DNA from: Flavobacterium sp. KACC 22761
GTDB taxonomy: Bacteria > Bacteroidota > Bacteroidia > Flavobacteriales > Flavobacteriaceae
DNA: 64,000 nucleotides
NCBI RefSeq assembly: GCF_034058155.1
Contig: NZ_CP139148.1
Location: 496,001-560,000, forward strand
Direction: 5' to 3'
Both the position numbers and the translations under genes were made by a program. Positions 41,805 to 48,451 of the stretch are shown piece after piece; the stretch's first letter is position 1; every line of letters starts with the position of its first letter. A model generated the notes under the pieces. The model was not told the origin of the DNA. It ran no database searches and saw only the letters and a list, made by a program, of their open reading frames with translations.

Positions 41805-42947
41805 TTAATTCAGTTTTGATGCAAATGTAAATTCGTAACCTTCCAATAAATCCGGATGGAAAATTTTGATATAATCTTTTAAAACCAAATCCGGACGGCT
41901 TGGCGATAATTCATAAAAAATTGTTCCGCCGGTTGCGCCAAATTTACTTTCTAATGAGTAAACCGTCTTATTTTTAAAAGCATCAAATTCAGCATAATGA
42001 GGATTTGCTTTTTGTAAATCTTCTAACGTTTTAAAAGAACCAGAAACCACCCAAACATTTGCAGTTTTTGCTTTGTCCAAAACTTTTTCAAAAGACAAGC
42101 CCTCGCTTCCAGTTCCTTTCAAATTGCTCCATAAATAATCGGCTTTGGCATCTTTCATAAATTGTGCAACCCAGCTATTTCCTTTTGCCACATACCAAGC
42201 ATCTTCGTACATTGAACCGTATAAAACTTTTGTTGTTGCTGGTTTATTTTCTACCAATTTTTTAGCTTGATTGTAGCTTTCCACAATTTTATCAAACAAT
42301 TCTTTGGCTTTGTCTTCTTTTCCAAATAAAGCGCCGTAAAGCTTAATCCATTCGGCTTTTCCAAGTGGAGATTGTTCCATCCAATCACCTTGAATCAAGA
42401 CATTCAAACCGCTTTTTTTCAAATTATCCAACATCGGATTATTGTTGTCAACTCCAAAAGTCACAATCAAATCAGGAGACAATTCGATAAGTTGTTCTAT
42501 GTTTAATTTTTCGTTTTGTCCAACATTTTTTACTGAACCTTTATCAATCAATGCTCTTGTTTTTTCAGAAGAAATATAATCGGTATGTGGAAAACCAACC
42601 AATTTATCTTCGACTTCCAACATTTCTAAAAACGGAATATTTGTTGTCGAAGTAACCACTACTGATTCTAATGGCACTTTTATTGTTGTATAAGTTTGAA
42701 GACTGTCTGGAACCTTAGCATCTTTTTCCTTCAACACATATTTAAAATCCTTATTTGCATTAGGCCAAGGATTTGAGATTGTAACGACAGAATATCCTTC
42801 TTGTTTTACGATAGAAAGTCCTGAAGCGAATTCGATGCTGTTTTTTGCAGTTTCTGATTTTATGGTTTCAATATTCTCACTTTTTTTACAACTTGTAAGA
42901 ATAAAAAAAGAAAGAAAAAATACTAACTTAGGTAAATAAAATTTCAT
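41805..42947 (-). CDS. btuF: ABC transporter substrate-binding lipoprotein (BtuF-like)
   Basis: A 380-residue lipoprotein (signal peptide ending LTSC, Cys20). It shows the helical-backbone metal-receptor pattern: VVVTSTTNIPFLEMLEVEDKLVGFPH, NIEQLIELSPDLIVTFGVDN, then KVLYGSMYEDAWYVAKGNSWVAQFM and a lobe ending ELSPSRPDLVLKDYIKIFHPDL. It binds the transported corrinoid or metal complex and delivers it to the FecCD permease. Length is greater than E. coli BtuF. The ATG at 42947 is chosen because the -7 box (42969-42976 on the minus strand) lies upstream of it and downstream of an alternative ATG at 42971. Confidence 0.85.
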   Translation of the reverse strand: MKFYLPKLVFFLSFFILTSCKKSENIETIKSETAKNSIEFASGLSIVKQEGYSVVTISNPWPNANKDFKYVLKEKDAKVPDSLQTYTTIKVPLESVVVTSTTNIPFLEMLEVEDKLVGFPHTDYISSEKTRALIDKGSVKNVGQNEKLNIEQLIELSPDLIVTFGVDNNNPMLDNLKKSGLNVLIQGDWMEQSPLGKAEWIKLYGALFGKEDKAKELFDKIVESYNQAKKLVENKPATTKVLYGSMYEDAWYVAKGNSWVAQFMKDAKADYLWSNLKGTGSEGLSFEKVLDKAKTANVWVVSGSFKTLEDLQKANPHYAEFDAFKNKTVYSLESKFGATGGTIFYELSPSRPDLVLKDYIKIFHPDLLEGYEFTFASKLN

Positions 42948-42968
42948 ATTTAACGTTTTGGATAGGGA

Positions 42969-42976
42969 CAAAGGTA
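42969..42976 (-). promoter_or_regulatory. -7 box of btuF-btuC-btuD
   Basis: Minus-strand TACCTTTG matches TAnnTTTG and lies 22 bases before the btuF ATG. Confidence 0.6.
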
Positions 42977-42995
42977 AATCATTTTCTGCTTTTTT

Positions 42996-43027
42996 TTGTT
43001 TACTTTTATTCTTACAAAATTCAACAA
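42996..43027. promoter_or_regulatory. Imperfect copy of the CarH-like operator in the btuF/CWC divergent promoter region
   Basis: TTGTTTA (42996-43002), 18 bases, TCAACAA (43021-43027): same spacer and 13 of 14 half-site bases as operators 1-3. It lies between the btuF -7 box and the near-consensus TATCTTTA box (43032-43039) of the CWC gene. Could be chance in AT-rich DNA. Confidence 0.35.
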
Positions 43028-43043
43028 ATTGTATCTTTACATT

Positions 43044-43406
43044 ATGAATACCACAAAAACAAAAATTTGCTCAAGCTGTGAAACTTCTTTCAGCTGTGGA
43101 GATATTTCAGTTGAAAACAAATGCTGGTGCAATGAATATCCACCTATTTTTAATCTTTCAGAAGGAGGAGACTGTTTGTGTCCGGTTTGTTTCAAAGAAG
43201 CCTGCGAAGATAAAATTGATGCCTATATAGAAACCATAACTCCTGAAAAAGCTTTAAAAAACAAAGCTGCATTGTTGCCCAAAACAGAAAAACTTATCGA
43301 AGGAATTGATTACTACATGGAAAATGGTAATATGGTTTTTAAAACTTGGTACCACCTCAAAAGAGGTAAATGTTGTGGAAACGGATGCAGGCATTGCCCT
43401 TACTAA
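43044..43406 (+). CDS. Cysteine-rich CWC plus DUF5522 protein
   Basis: A 120-residue protein with 14 or so Cys. The first half, ICSSCETSFSCGDISVENKC, WCNEYPPI, then CLCPVCFKEAC, matches the Cys-rich CWC domain; the second half, GIDYYMENGNMVFKTWYHL, KRGKCCGNGCRHCPY, matches DUF5522. Both normally occur as separate short proteins or linked as here; each is likely to bind metal through Cys. Function is unknown. The start at 43044 excludes an upstream TTG-led extension and fits a TATCTTTA -7-like box. It is divergent from the cobalamin uptake genes. Confidence 0.78.
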   Translation: MNTTKTKICSSCETSFSCGDISVENKCWCNEYPPIFNLSEGGDCLCPVCFKEACEDKIDAYIETITPEKALKNKAALLPKTEKLIEGIDYYMENGNMVFKTWYHLKRGKCCGNGCRHCPY

Positions 43407-43437
43407 ATTATTAATTATAAATTGTTAGTTGTTAATT

Positions 43438-43817
43438 ATGAAAAACAATGTGGTTAAAAATAAAAGCTTTGATTTTGCAATTCGTATTATCAAATTAAAT
43501 CAACATCTAAACAACAACAAAAAAGAGTTTACACTTTCTAAACAACTTTTAAGATCTGGAACAAGTATTGGCGCCATGATTCGGGAAGCTGAGCATGCAG
43601 AAAGTAAAAGCGATTTATTCATAAATTTGCAATAGCGCAAAAAGAAGCTAATGAAACTGTTTATTGGTTGGAGTTATTAAAAGCGACAGATTATCTTAGC
43701 GAAAAAGAATTTGACAACATTCATCACGATGCGATTACAATTTTAAAATTAATAACAAGCATCTTGAAGACTTCAAAAAATCAATTAGTTGGTAAACAAA
43801 CCTCAGCAAAAAATTAA
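43438..43817 (+). pseudogene. Four-helix bundle protein gene with a frameshift
   Basis: The reading frame starts MKNNVVKNKSFDFAIRIIKLNQHL and contains LSKQLLRSGTSIGAMIREAEHAESKSD, the signature of the four-helix bundle (23S rRNA intervening-sequence-like) family, but reaches a stop at 43635. The following frame gives FAIAQKEANETVYWLELLKATDYLSEKEF and continues to a stop at 43817, completing the family pattern (EANETxYWLELL). One base seems lost near 43613-43617, where relatives read D-F-I-H-K. A sequencing error is the alternative. It lies between the CWC gene and cobU. Confidence 0.82.
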
Positions 43818-43848
43818 CCATTAACAATTAATAATTAACCATTATTAC

Positions 43849-44373
43849 ATGATCTACTTAATTACCGGCGGCGAGCGTTCTGGAAAAAGCCATTATGCCC
43901 AAAACTTAGCGTTGCAACTTTCTGATTTACCCCTTTATATTGCAACAGCCAGAAAATGGGACTCTGATTTTCAGAACCGAATCGATCGTCATCAGCAAGA
44001 ACGCGATGGACGCTGGACCAATATTGAAAAAGAAAAACATTTAAGCGAAATTGATTTTTCGGGAAAAGTAGCCTTAATTGATTGCGTCACTTTATGGCTG
44101 ACTAATTTTTTTGTTGATACTAAAAACGATGTTGCCGCATCTTTAGAAGAAGCCAAAAAAGAATTTCTTGCAATCGCAAATCAAGAAAATGCAACTTTAA
44201 TAATTGTTACCAACGAAATTGGAATGGGCGTTCACGCAGATACGCATATTGGCAGAAAGTTTACCGAATTACAAGGCTGGATGAATCAATTTTTAGCTTC
44301 AAATGCTGATGAAGTTGTTTTAATGGTTTCAGGAATTCCAGTCAAAATCAAAGGTAAAAATTCCAAATTTTAA
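43849..44373 (+). CDS. cobU: Adenosylcobinamide kinase / adenosylcobinamide-phosphate guanylyltransferase
   Basis: A 174-residue bifunctional enzyme that phosphorylates adenosylcobinamide and adds GMP, activating the corrinoid side chain for nucleotide-loop attachment. It has the P-loop GGERSGKS (7-14), LYIATARKWDSDFQNRIDRHQQERDGRW, LIDCVTLWLTN, and TNEIGMGVHADTHIGRKFTELQGWMNQ, matching CobU/CobP throughout. First of the rightward nucleotide-loop genes (cobU, bluB-cobT, cobS, cobC). Confidence 0.94.
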   Translation: MIYLITGGERSGKSHYAQNLALQLSDLPLYIATARKWDSDFQNRIDRHQQERDGRWTNIEKEKHLSEIDFSGKVALIDCVTLWLTNFFVDTKNDVAASLEEAKKEFLAIANQENATLIIVTNEIGMGVHADTHIGRKFTELQGWMNQFLASNADEVVLMVSGIPVKIKGKNSKF

Positions 44374-44490
44374 ATTCCAAATTCCAATAAATTAGAAGCA
44401 AATTATAAATTCAAATTCCAAAGCTATGCTTTACCTTTACAGGAATTTTTCTTTTTCAGATTTAGAATTTGAAATTTAAATATTGGAATT
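44360..44490. repeat. AATTCCAAATTCC-type intergenic repeat
   Basis: Copies of AAATTCCAAATTCCAA (left) and AAATATTGGAATTT (right) form a loose inverted repeat between cobU and the bluB-cobT gene, as at 8129-8210 and 26123-26336. The first bases overlap the end of cobU. Confidence 0.6.
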
Positions 44491-44491
44491 T

Positions 44492-46171
44492 ATGACTAGT
44501 TTAGATGATATTTTAAAATCACGCCGTGATACTCGACATTTTACCACCGATGAAGTTCCTGATGAAGTGATTCAAAAAGCTTTGCGGGCCGGACATTGGG
44601 CACCTTCTGTCGGGCTTACAGATGCTACGCGATATTATCTCATAAAAACTCCTCAAGTCAAAACGGCTATTAAAAATCTGTTTTTAGACTATAATAGAAA
44701 AGCCGAAGAACTTACTGATAATCCGCAACAAAAAGAACTTTACAGATCATTAAAATTAGAAGCAATTGAAGAAGCTCCAATTGGTCTTATAATTGCTTAT
44801 GACCGATCTGTGCTAAATCAATTTACAATTGGAACTGTTGGAAGCAATGAAGCCGTAAAATTCAGTTCGGTTTGTGCGGCACAGAATATCTGGCTTTCAC
44901 TTACAGAGCAAGGCTACGGAATGGGCTGGGTTTCGATTTTAAATTATTATCAGTTTAAAAAGATTCTCGATTTACCCGAAAATATTGAGCCGCTCGGCTA
45001 TTTTTGTATTGGAAAACCGGCAACAAATTATAACAATCAGCCAATGTTGCAACAATTGCATTGGAAACAAAAATCAGAAGCACCAATTTGTACCGAAATT
45101 CAAAATGTAAACGAAAGTTCTATTTCCGAAATCACAACTAACTTCACATCACAAAATAAAACTGCAACCGATTTTGAGAAACTTTTGCAGGAAAAAATAG
45201 ATTCGAAAACAAAACCAATTGGCGCTTTAGGAACTTTAGAAACACTCGCTTTTCAAATCGCGACGGTTTTTGAAACTTTAACTCCGAAACTCACAAATCC
45301 AAATATGATTGTTTTTGCCGCTGATCACGGAATTGCAAATCATGGCGTCAGTGCTTATCCGCAAGATGTAACACGTCAAATGGTGACTAATTTTCTAGAC
45401 GGAGGCGCTGCGATAAATGTTTTTTGCAGGCAAAACAATATTCAATTGTCAATTGTCGATGCTGGCGTCAATTATGATTTTCCAACAAATGCAAAACTAA
45501 TTGATGCTAAAGTCGCTAAAGGAACACAATCTTTTTTGCACGTGCCAGCTATGAGCGAAACCGAACTTCAATTGTGCTTTGAAAAAGGAAAGTCAATCGT
45601 TGAGAACATTGCTCAAACAGGCTCAAACTGCATTGGTTTTGGTGAAATGGGAATTGGAAACACTTCAACAGCTTCGGTTTTAATGAGTCTATTGACAGAT
45701 TTTCCGATTGAAGAATGTGTCGGAAAAGGCACAGGAGTTGACGATGAAAAACTGAATAAAAAGCAAAATCTCTTAAAAAAAGCAATCGAAAATTATTCCG
45801 GTCAAGCCGAATTAATGTCACAACTGGCTTATTTTGGAGGTTTTGAAATTCTGCAAATGGCTGGTGGAATGCTAGCTGCCTTTGAAAATAAAATGCTGAT
45901 TCTAGTTGACGGGTTTATTTGCAGTACTGCATTTTTAATTGCAACCAAAATTAACCCTGAAATTATAAAAAATGCCGTTTTTTGTCATTGCTCTGCTGAA
46001 AATGCACATCAAAAGCTGCTTCAATATTTGAATGCAAAACCTATTTTGAATTTGGATTTGCGCTTGGGCGAAGGAACGGGTTGCGCAATTGCTTTCCCAA
46101 TTTTAAAATCGGCGGAAGCTTTTTTGAATGAAATGGCAAGTTTTGAAAGCGCTGGAATTAGCAAGAAATAA
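44492..46171 (+). CDS. BluB-CobT fusion: 5,6-dimethylbenzimidazole synthase and DMB phosphoribosyltransferase
   Basis: A 559-residue protein joining two pathway steps. Residues 1 to about 205 match BluB, the nitroreductase-like flavoenzyme that turns FMNH2 and oxygen into dimethylbenzimidazole (SRRDTRHFTTDEVPDEVIQ, AGHWAPSVGLTDATRY, EAPIGLIIAYDR, WLSLTEQGYGMGWVSIL). After a 20-residue linker, residues about 225-559 match CobT, which makes alpha-ribazole phosphate (KPIGALGTLE, VFAADHGIANHGVSAYPQDVT, FGEMGIGNTSTAS, KGTGVDDEKL, RLGEGTGCAIAFPI with the catalytic Glu). Product of the first half is substrate of the second. ATG at 44492 is preferred over a TTG three codons upstream. Confidence 0.93.
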   Translation: MTSLDDILKSRRDTRHFTTDEVPDEVIQKALRAGHWAPSVGLTDATRYYLIKTPQVKTAIKNLFLDYNRKAEELTDNPQQKELYRSLKLEAIEEAPIGLIIAYDRSVLNQFTIGTVGSNEAVKFSSVCAAQNIWLSLTEQGYGMGWVSILNYYQFKKILDLPENIEPLGYFCIGKPATNYNNQPMLQQLHWKQKSEAPICTEIQNVNESSISEITTNFTSQNKTATDFEKLLQEKIDSKTKPIGALGTLETLAFQIATVFETLTPKLTNPNMIVFAADHGIANHGVSAYPQDVTRQMVTNFLDGGAAINVFCRQNNIQLSIVDAGVNYDFPTNAKLIDAKVAKGTQSFLHVPAMSETELQLCFEKGKSIVENIAQTGSNCIGFGEMGIGNTSTASVLMSLLTDFPIEECVGKGTGVDDEKLNKKQNLLKKAIENYSGQAELMSQLAYFGGFEILQMAGGMLAAFENKMLILVDGFICSTAFLIATKINPEIIKNAVFCHCSAENAHQKLLQYLNAKPILNLDLRLGEGTGCAIAFPILKSAEAFLNEMASFESAGISKK

Positions 46172-46234
46172 CTTTCTTTTTTATTTTAAAGTTTATAATT
46201 TTGAATACGAATCGAAATTATTAAACTCTTATAC

Positions 46235-46666
46235 ATGCCATTTACCAAAGTCTATATTCATTGCGTTTGGAGTACAAAAAACAGGTTTCCATTTTTAAAT
46301 TCTTTTGATTTACGCCAAAAACTTTGGCATCATATCAAAGAAAATGCCTTAAAAAAGGAAATATTTATTGAATTTGTTAGTGGATATTCTGATCATTGTC
46401 ATTGCCTGATTTCGCTCGGAAACGACCAAACTATCCAGAAAACAATGCAATTATTAAAAGGAGAATCTTCGTATTGGATTAACAAAAATCAATTAACTGA
46501 ACAGAAATTTGAATGGCAAGATGAATATTTTGCCGTGTCAGTTTCAGAATCTATTGTTGATAAGGTAAGAGACTATATTAAAAATCAAGAAGAACATCAT
46601 AAAAAGAAAACTTTTCAAGAAGAGTATGATGAGTTTATGATTAAATTTAAGTTCAAGCACTCATAA
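46235..46666 (+). CDS. REP-associated tyrosine transposase (RAYT, Y1_Tnp)
   Basis: A 143-residue Y1-transposase-like protein: MPFTKVYIHCVWSTKNRFPF start, HUH-type metal motif in SDHCHCLISLG (His-Cys-His), TMQLLKGESSYWINK, FEWQDEYFAVSVSES, and the probable catalytic Tyr in KVRDYIKNQEEHHKKKTFQEEY. RAYTs are single-copy relatives of IS200/IS605 enzymes tied to short REP hairpins; they do not carry typical insertion-sequence ends. A dense hairpin array (46671-46821) follows immediately. It lies inside the cob gene run between bluB-cobT and cobS. Confidence 0.9.
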   Translation: MPFTKVYIHCVWSTKNRFPFLNSFDLRQKLWHHIKENALKKEIFIEFVSGYSDHCHCLISLGNDQTIQKTMQLLKGESSYWINKNQLTEQKFEWQDEYFAVSVSESIVDKVRDYIKNQEEHHKKKTFQEEYDEFMIKFKFKHS

Positions 46667-46670
46667 AAAA

Positions 46671-46821
46671 TTTGGCTAAAGCCTTTCTTAGTAACTATAA
46701 ACAAACCAACATCTAAAGATGTTGGCAATTCATTTAAACCAATTATTAAAATTTTGTTTTTGAATTGCCTCCAGATAAATCTGGAGGTTATAAATTTGCT
46801 CCTAAAAAGGCTTTAGCCAAA
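46671..46821. repeat. Multi-hairpin REP-like array behind the RAYT gene
   Basis: Outer arms TTTGGCTAAAGCCTTT (46671-) and AAAGGCTTTAGCCAAA (to 46821) enclose three nested elements: CCAACATC-TAAA-GATGTTGG (46706-46725), CCTCCAGA-TAAA-TCTGGAGG (46768-46787), and GGCAATTC/GAATTGCC (46724-46731 and 46762-46769). Both hairpin loops are TAAA. The whole looks like the substrate of the adjacent RAYT. Confidence 0.88.
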
Positions 46822-46835
46822 TAACCATAATATAA

Positions 46836-47633
46836 ATGAAAAAAGAACTCCACATTTTCTTCACCTGTTTAATGTTTTACACCCGAATCCCATGTCCAAA
46901 AAACATTACACATCATCCTGATTATTTAAACAAAGCAACACGCTATTTTCCTTTTATTGGTTGGATTGTTGGAAGTATTTCTTTTTTGGCTTTTTATATT
47001 TTCTCATCTTTTCTTTCAGTAGAAACGGCTGTTGTTTTGGCAATAATTGCTTCGATTTTAACAACAGGCGCCTTTCATGAAGATGGTTTTGCAGATGTTT
47101 GCGATGGTTTTGGCGGAGGCTGGACCAAAGAGAAAATCCTCTTGATTATGAAAGACAGTGCCATTGGTGCTTACGGTGCAATCGGATTGGTTTTATTGTT
47201 TTTAGCCAAATTCAAACTGCTTTCAGAATCTGTTCTGATTTTTAAAAATGATGACAATTACTTTTTAATATACCTGTTTTTCATTTCAGCTCACTCTTTA
47301 AGCCGACTTAGCGCAATCAGCATTATTTTCACACATGAATATTCCAGAGATGATGCAACAAGCAAAAGCAAACCCATCGCAAAACAGCACACTTGGAAAG
47401 AAATTTTCGGATCTTTTTTCTTCGGATTACTTCCGTTATTGGCACTCTCCTATTTCTCTTTTGAGATCAAAACAATTTTGATTCTGATTCCAGTTTTTTT
47501 GACCAGATATTTTTTAGCAAGATATTTCCAAAAATGGATTGACGGTTATACGGGCGATTGTCTTGGCGCCACACAACAAGTCTGCGAAGTTATTTTTTAC
47601 CTAAGTCTTCTTTTTATATGGAAATTTATCTAG
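46836..47633 (+). CDS. cobS: Adenosylcobinamide-GDP ribazoletransferase
   Basis: A 265-residue membrane enzyme that joins alpha-ribazole (phosphate) to adenosylcobinamide-GDP, the final assembly step of adenosylcobalamin. It has five or six membrane helices and the family motifs MFYTRIPCP, YFPFIGWIVGSI, GAFHEDGFADVCDGFGGG (Asp-rich metal site) and DSAIGAYGAIGLVL. The cobC start lies inside its last codons. Confidence 0.94.
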   Translation: MKKELHIFFTCLMFYTRIPCPKNITHHPDYLNKATRYFPFIGWIVGSISFLAFYIFSSFLSVETAVVLAIIASILTTGAFHEDGFADVCDGFGGGWTKEKILLIMKDSAIGAYGAIGLVLLFLAKFKLLSESVLIFKNDDNYFLIYLFFISAHSLSRLSAISIIFTHEYSRDDATSKSKPIAKQHTWKEIFGSFFFGLLPLLALSYFSFEIKTILILIPVFLTRYFLARYFQKWIDGYTGDCLGATQQVCEVIFYLSLLFIWKFI

Positions 47634-48154
47634 TTCGCCACACCGAAACAGTTTGCGAAAAAGGAATTTGCTATGGCCAATCTGATGTTGATATTGCTGT
47701 TCCTTTTGATCGTATCTTTGATGAAATTGTTTCGCAATTGCCTTCTGAAGCAATCATCTTCTCAAGTCCGTTGAAGCGTTGTGTGACTTTGGCAAAACAC
47801 ATTCAAAACAATCTTGAAACCGTTTCTTATTACGAAGATGAACGTCTAAAAGAAATGAATTTTGGCGATTGGGAACTCAAAATCTGGAATGAAATTTCGC
47901 CAGAACAACTCAATCCATGGATGGAAGATTTTGTGAACATTCAGGCTACAAATGGAGAATCTTTTGTAGAGTTACATGATCGTGTTGGTAATTTTTTGTT
48001 TAACACTATTTCTAAAAATATACAACATCCTATTATTATTGTAGCGCATGCCGGAATCATCAGAAGTATCTTATGTCATCAAACCGCATTGCCTTTAAAA
48101 GAGGCTTTTCAAAATAAAGTTGATTTTGGCCAAGTCATTAAAATTGAGCTCTGA
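47618..48154 (+). CDS. cobC: Alpha-ribazole phosphatase (histidine phosphatase family)
   Basis: A 178-residue phosphoglycerate mutase-like phosphatase: LVRHTET (residues 5-11, catalytic His), SPLKRCVTLAKH, MNFGDWELKIWNEI (Glu region), and VAHAGIIRSI (second His). It removes the phosphate from alpha-ribazole phosphate or adenosylcobalamin phosphate. The ATG at 47618 overlaps the cobS end by 16 bases; a longer frame from 47558 would lack homology. Context in the cob run makes CobC the best call within a broad family. Confidence 0.88.
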   Translation: MEIYLVRHTETVCEKGICYGQSDVDIAVPFDRIFDEIVSQLPSEAIIFSSPLKRCVTLAKHIQNNLETVSYYEDERLKEMNFGDWELKIWNEISPEQLNPWMEDFVNIQATNGESFVELHDRVGNFLFNTISKNIQHPIIIVAHAGIIRSILCHQTALPLKEAFQNKVDFGQVIKIEL

Positions 48155-48162
48155 CAAAGCTT

Positions 48163-48194
48163 TTGTTCAGAATTTATCCGAAAAAGTAAAACAA
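48163..48194. promoter_or_regulatory. Weak copy of the CarH-like operator upstream of the btuB riboswitch
   Basis: TTGTTCA (48163-48169), 18 bases, AAAACAA (48188-48194): same spacing, 12 of 14 half-site bases. It lies just upstream of the riboswitch promoter. Possibly chance. Confidence 0.2.
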
Positions 48195-48196
48195 AT

Positions 48197-48228
48197 TTGA
48201 AAATTCAATAATTTTAACTTTATCTTTG
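48197..48228 (+). promoter_or_regulatory. Promoter of the btuB-btuG unit
   Basis: TTG (48197-48199), 21 bases, TATCTTTG (48221-48228) match the Bacteroidota promoter pattern; transcription would start near 48235, at the first bases of the riboswitch. Confidence 0.65.
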
Positions 48229-48235
48229 CGCAAAA

Positions 48236-48420
48236 TTAAGGTTGTGTTTTAATAAAAACACATTAAAAGGGAATCAAGCAAAATCTTGAGCTGTACCCGC
48301 AACTGTAAGCTTAGTTCTGAAAAGAATGCTTGTTGTTATCTACAAACCACTGTCACGCCTTGCGTGATGGGAAGGCAAACAACAAGACGCAAGCCAGGAG
48401 ACCTGCCTTTGAAACAAAGA
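48236..48420 (+). ncRNA. Cobalamin riboswitch
   Basis: A leader of about 185 bases with the conserved cobalamin aptamer pieces: AAAAGGGAA near 48266, GCTGTACCCGCAACTGTAAGC near 48291 (the B12-box core is split over this and the next part), ACCACTGTCACG near 48348, and AAGCCAGGAGACCTGCC near 48393. The order and spacing fit the known class. In Gram-negative bacteria the aptamer lowers expression of the receptor when B12 is abundant, mainly by blocking ribosome access; the btuB start 31 bases after supports translational control. No terminator hairpin is obvious. Confidence 0.93.
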
Positions 48421-48451
48421 TCGAACTCTCGGGAAAAAGAGTGTAGAAATT

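Noticed and set aside
46235..46821. IS200/IS605 insertion sequence
   Set aside because: The protein fits a RAYT, and the adjacent hairpins are REP-like; no TnpB gene and no matching left-end hairpin before the gene were seen.
47558..47617. Longer start for cobC
   Set aside because: The extra 20 residues are a frame shadow of the cobS C-terminus and lack the phosphatase N-terminal strand, which begins at MEIYLVRH.
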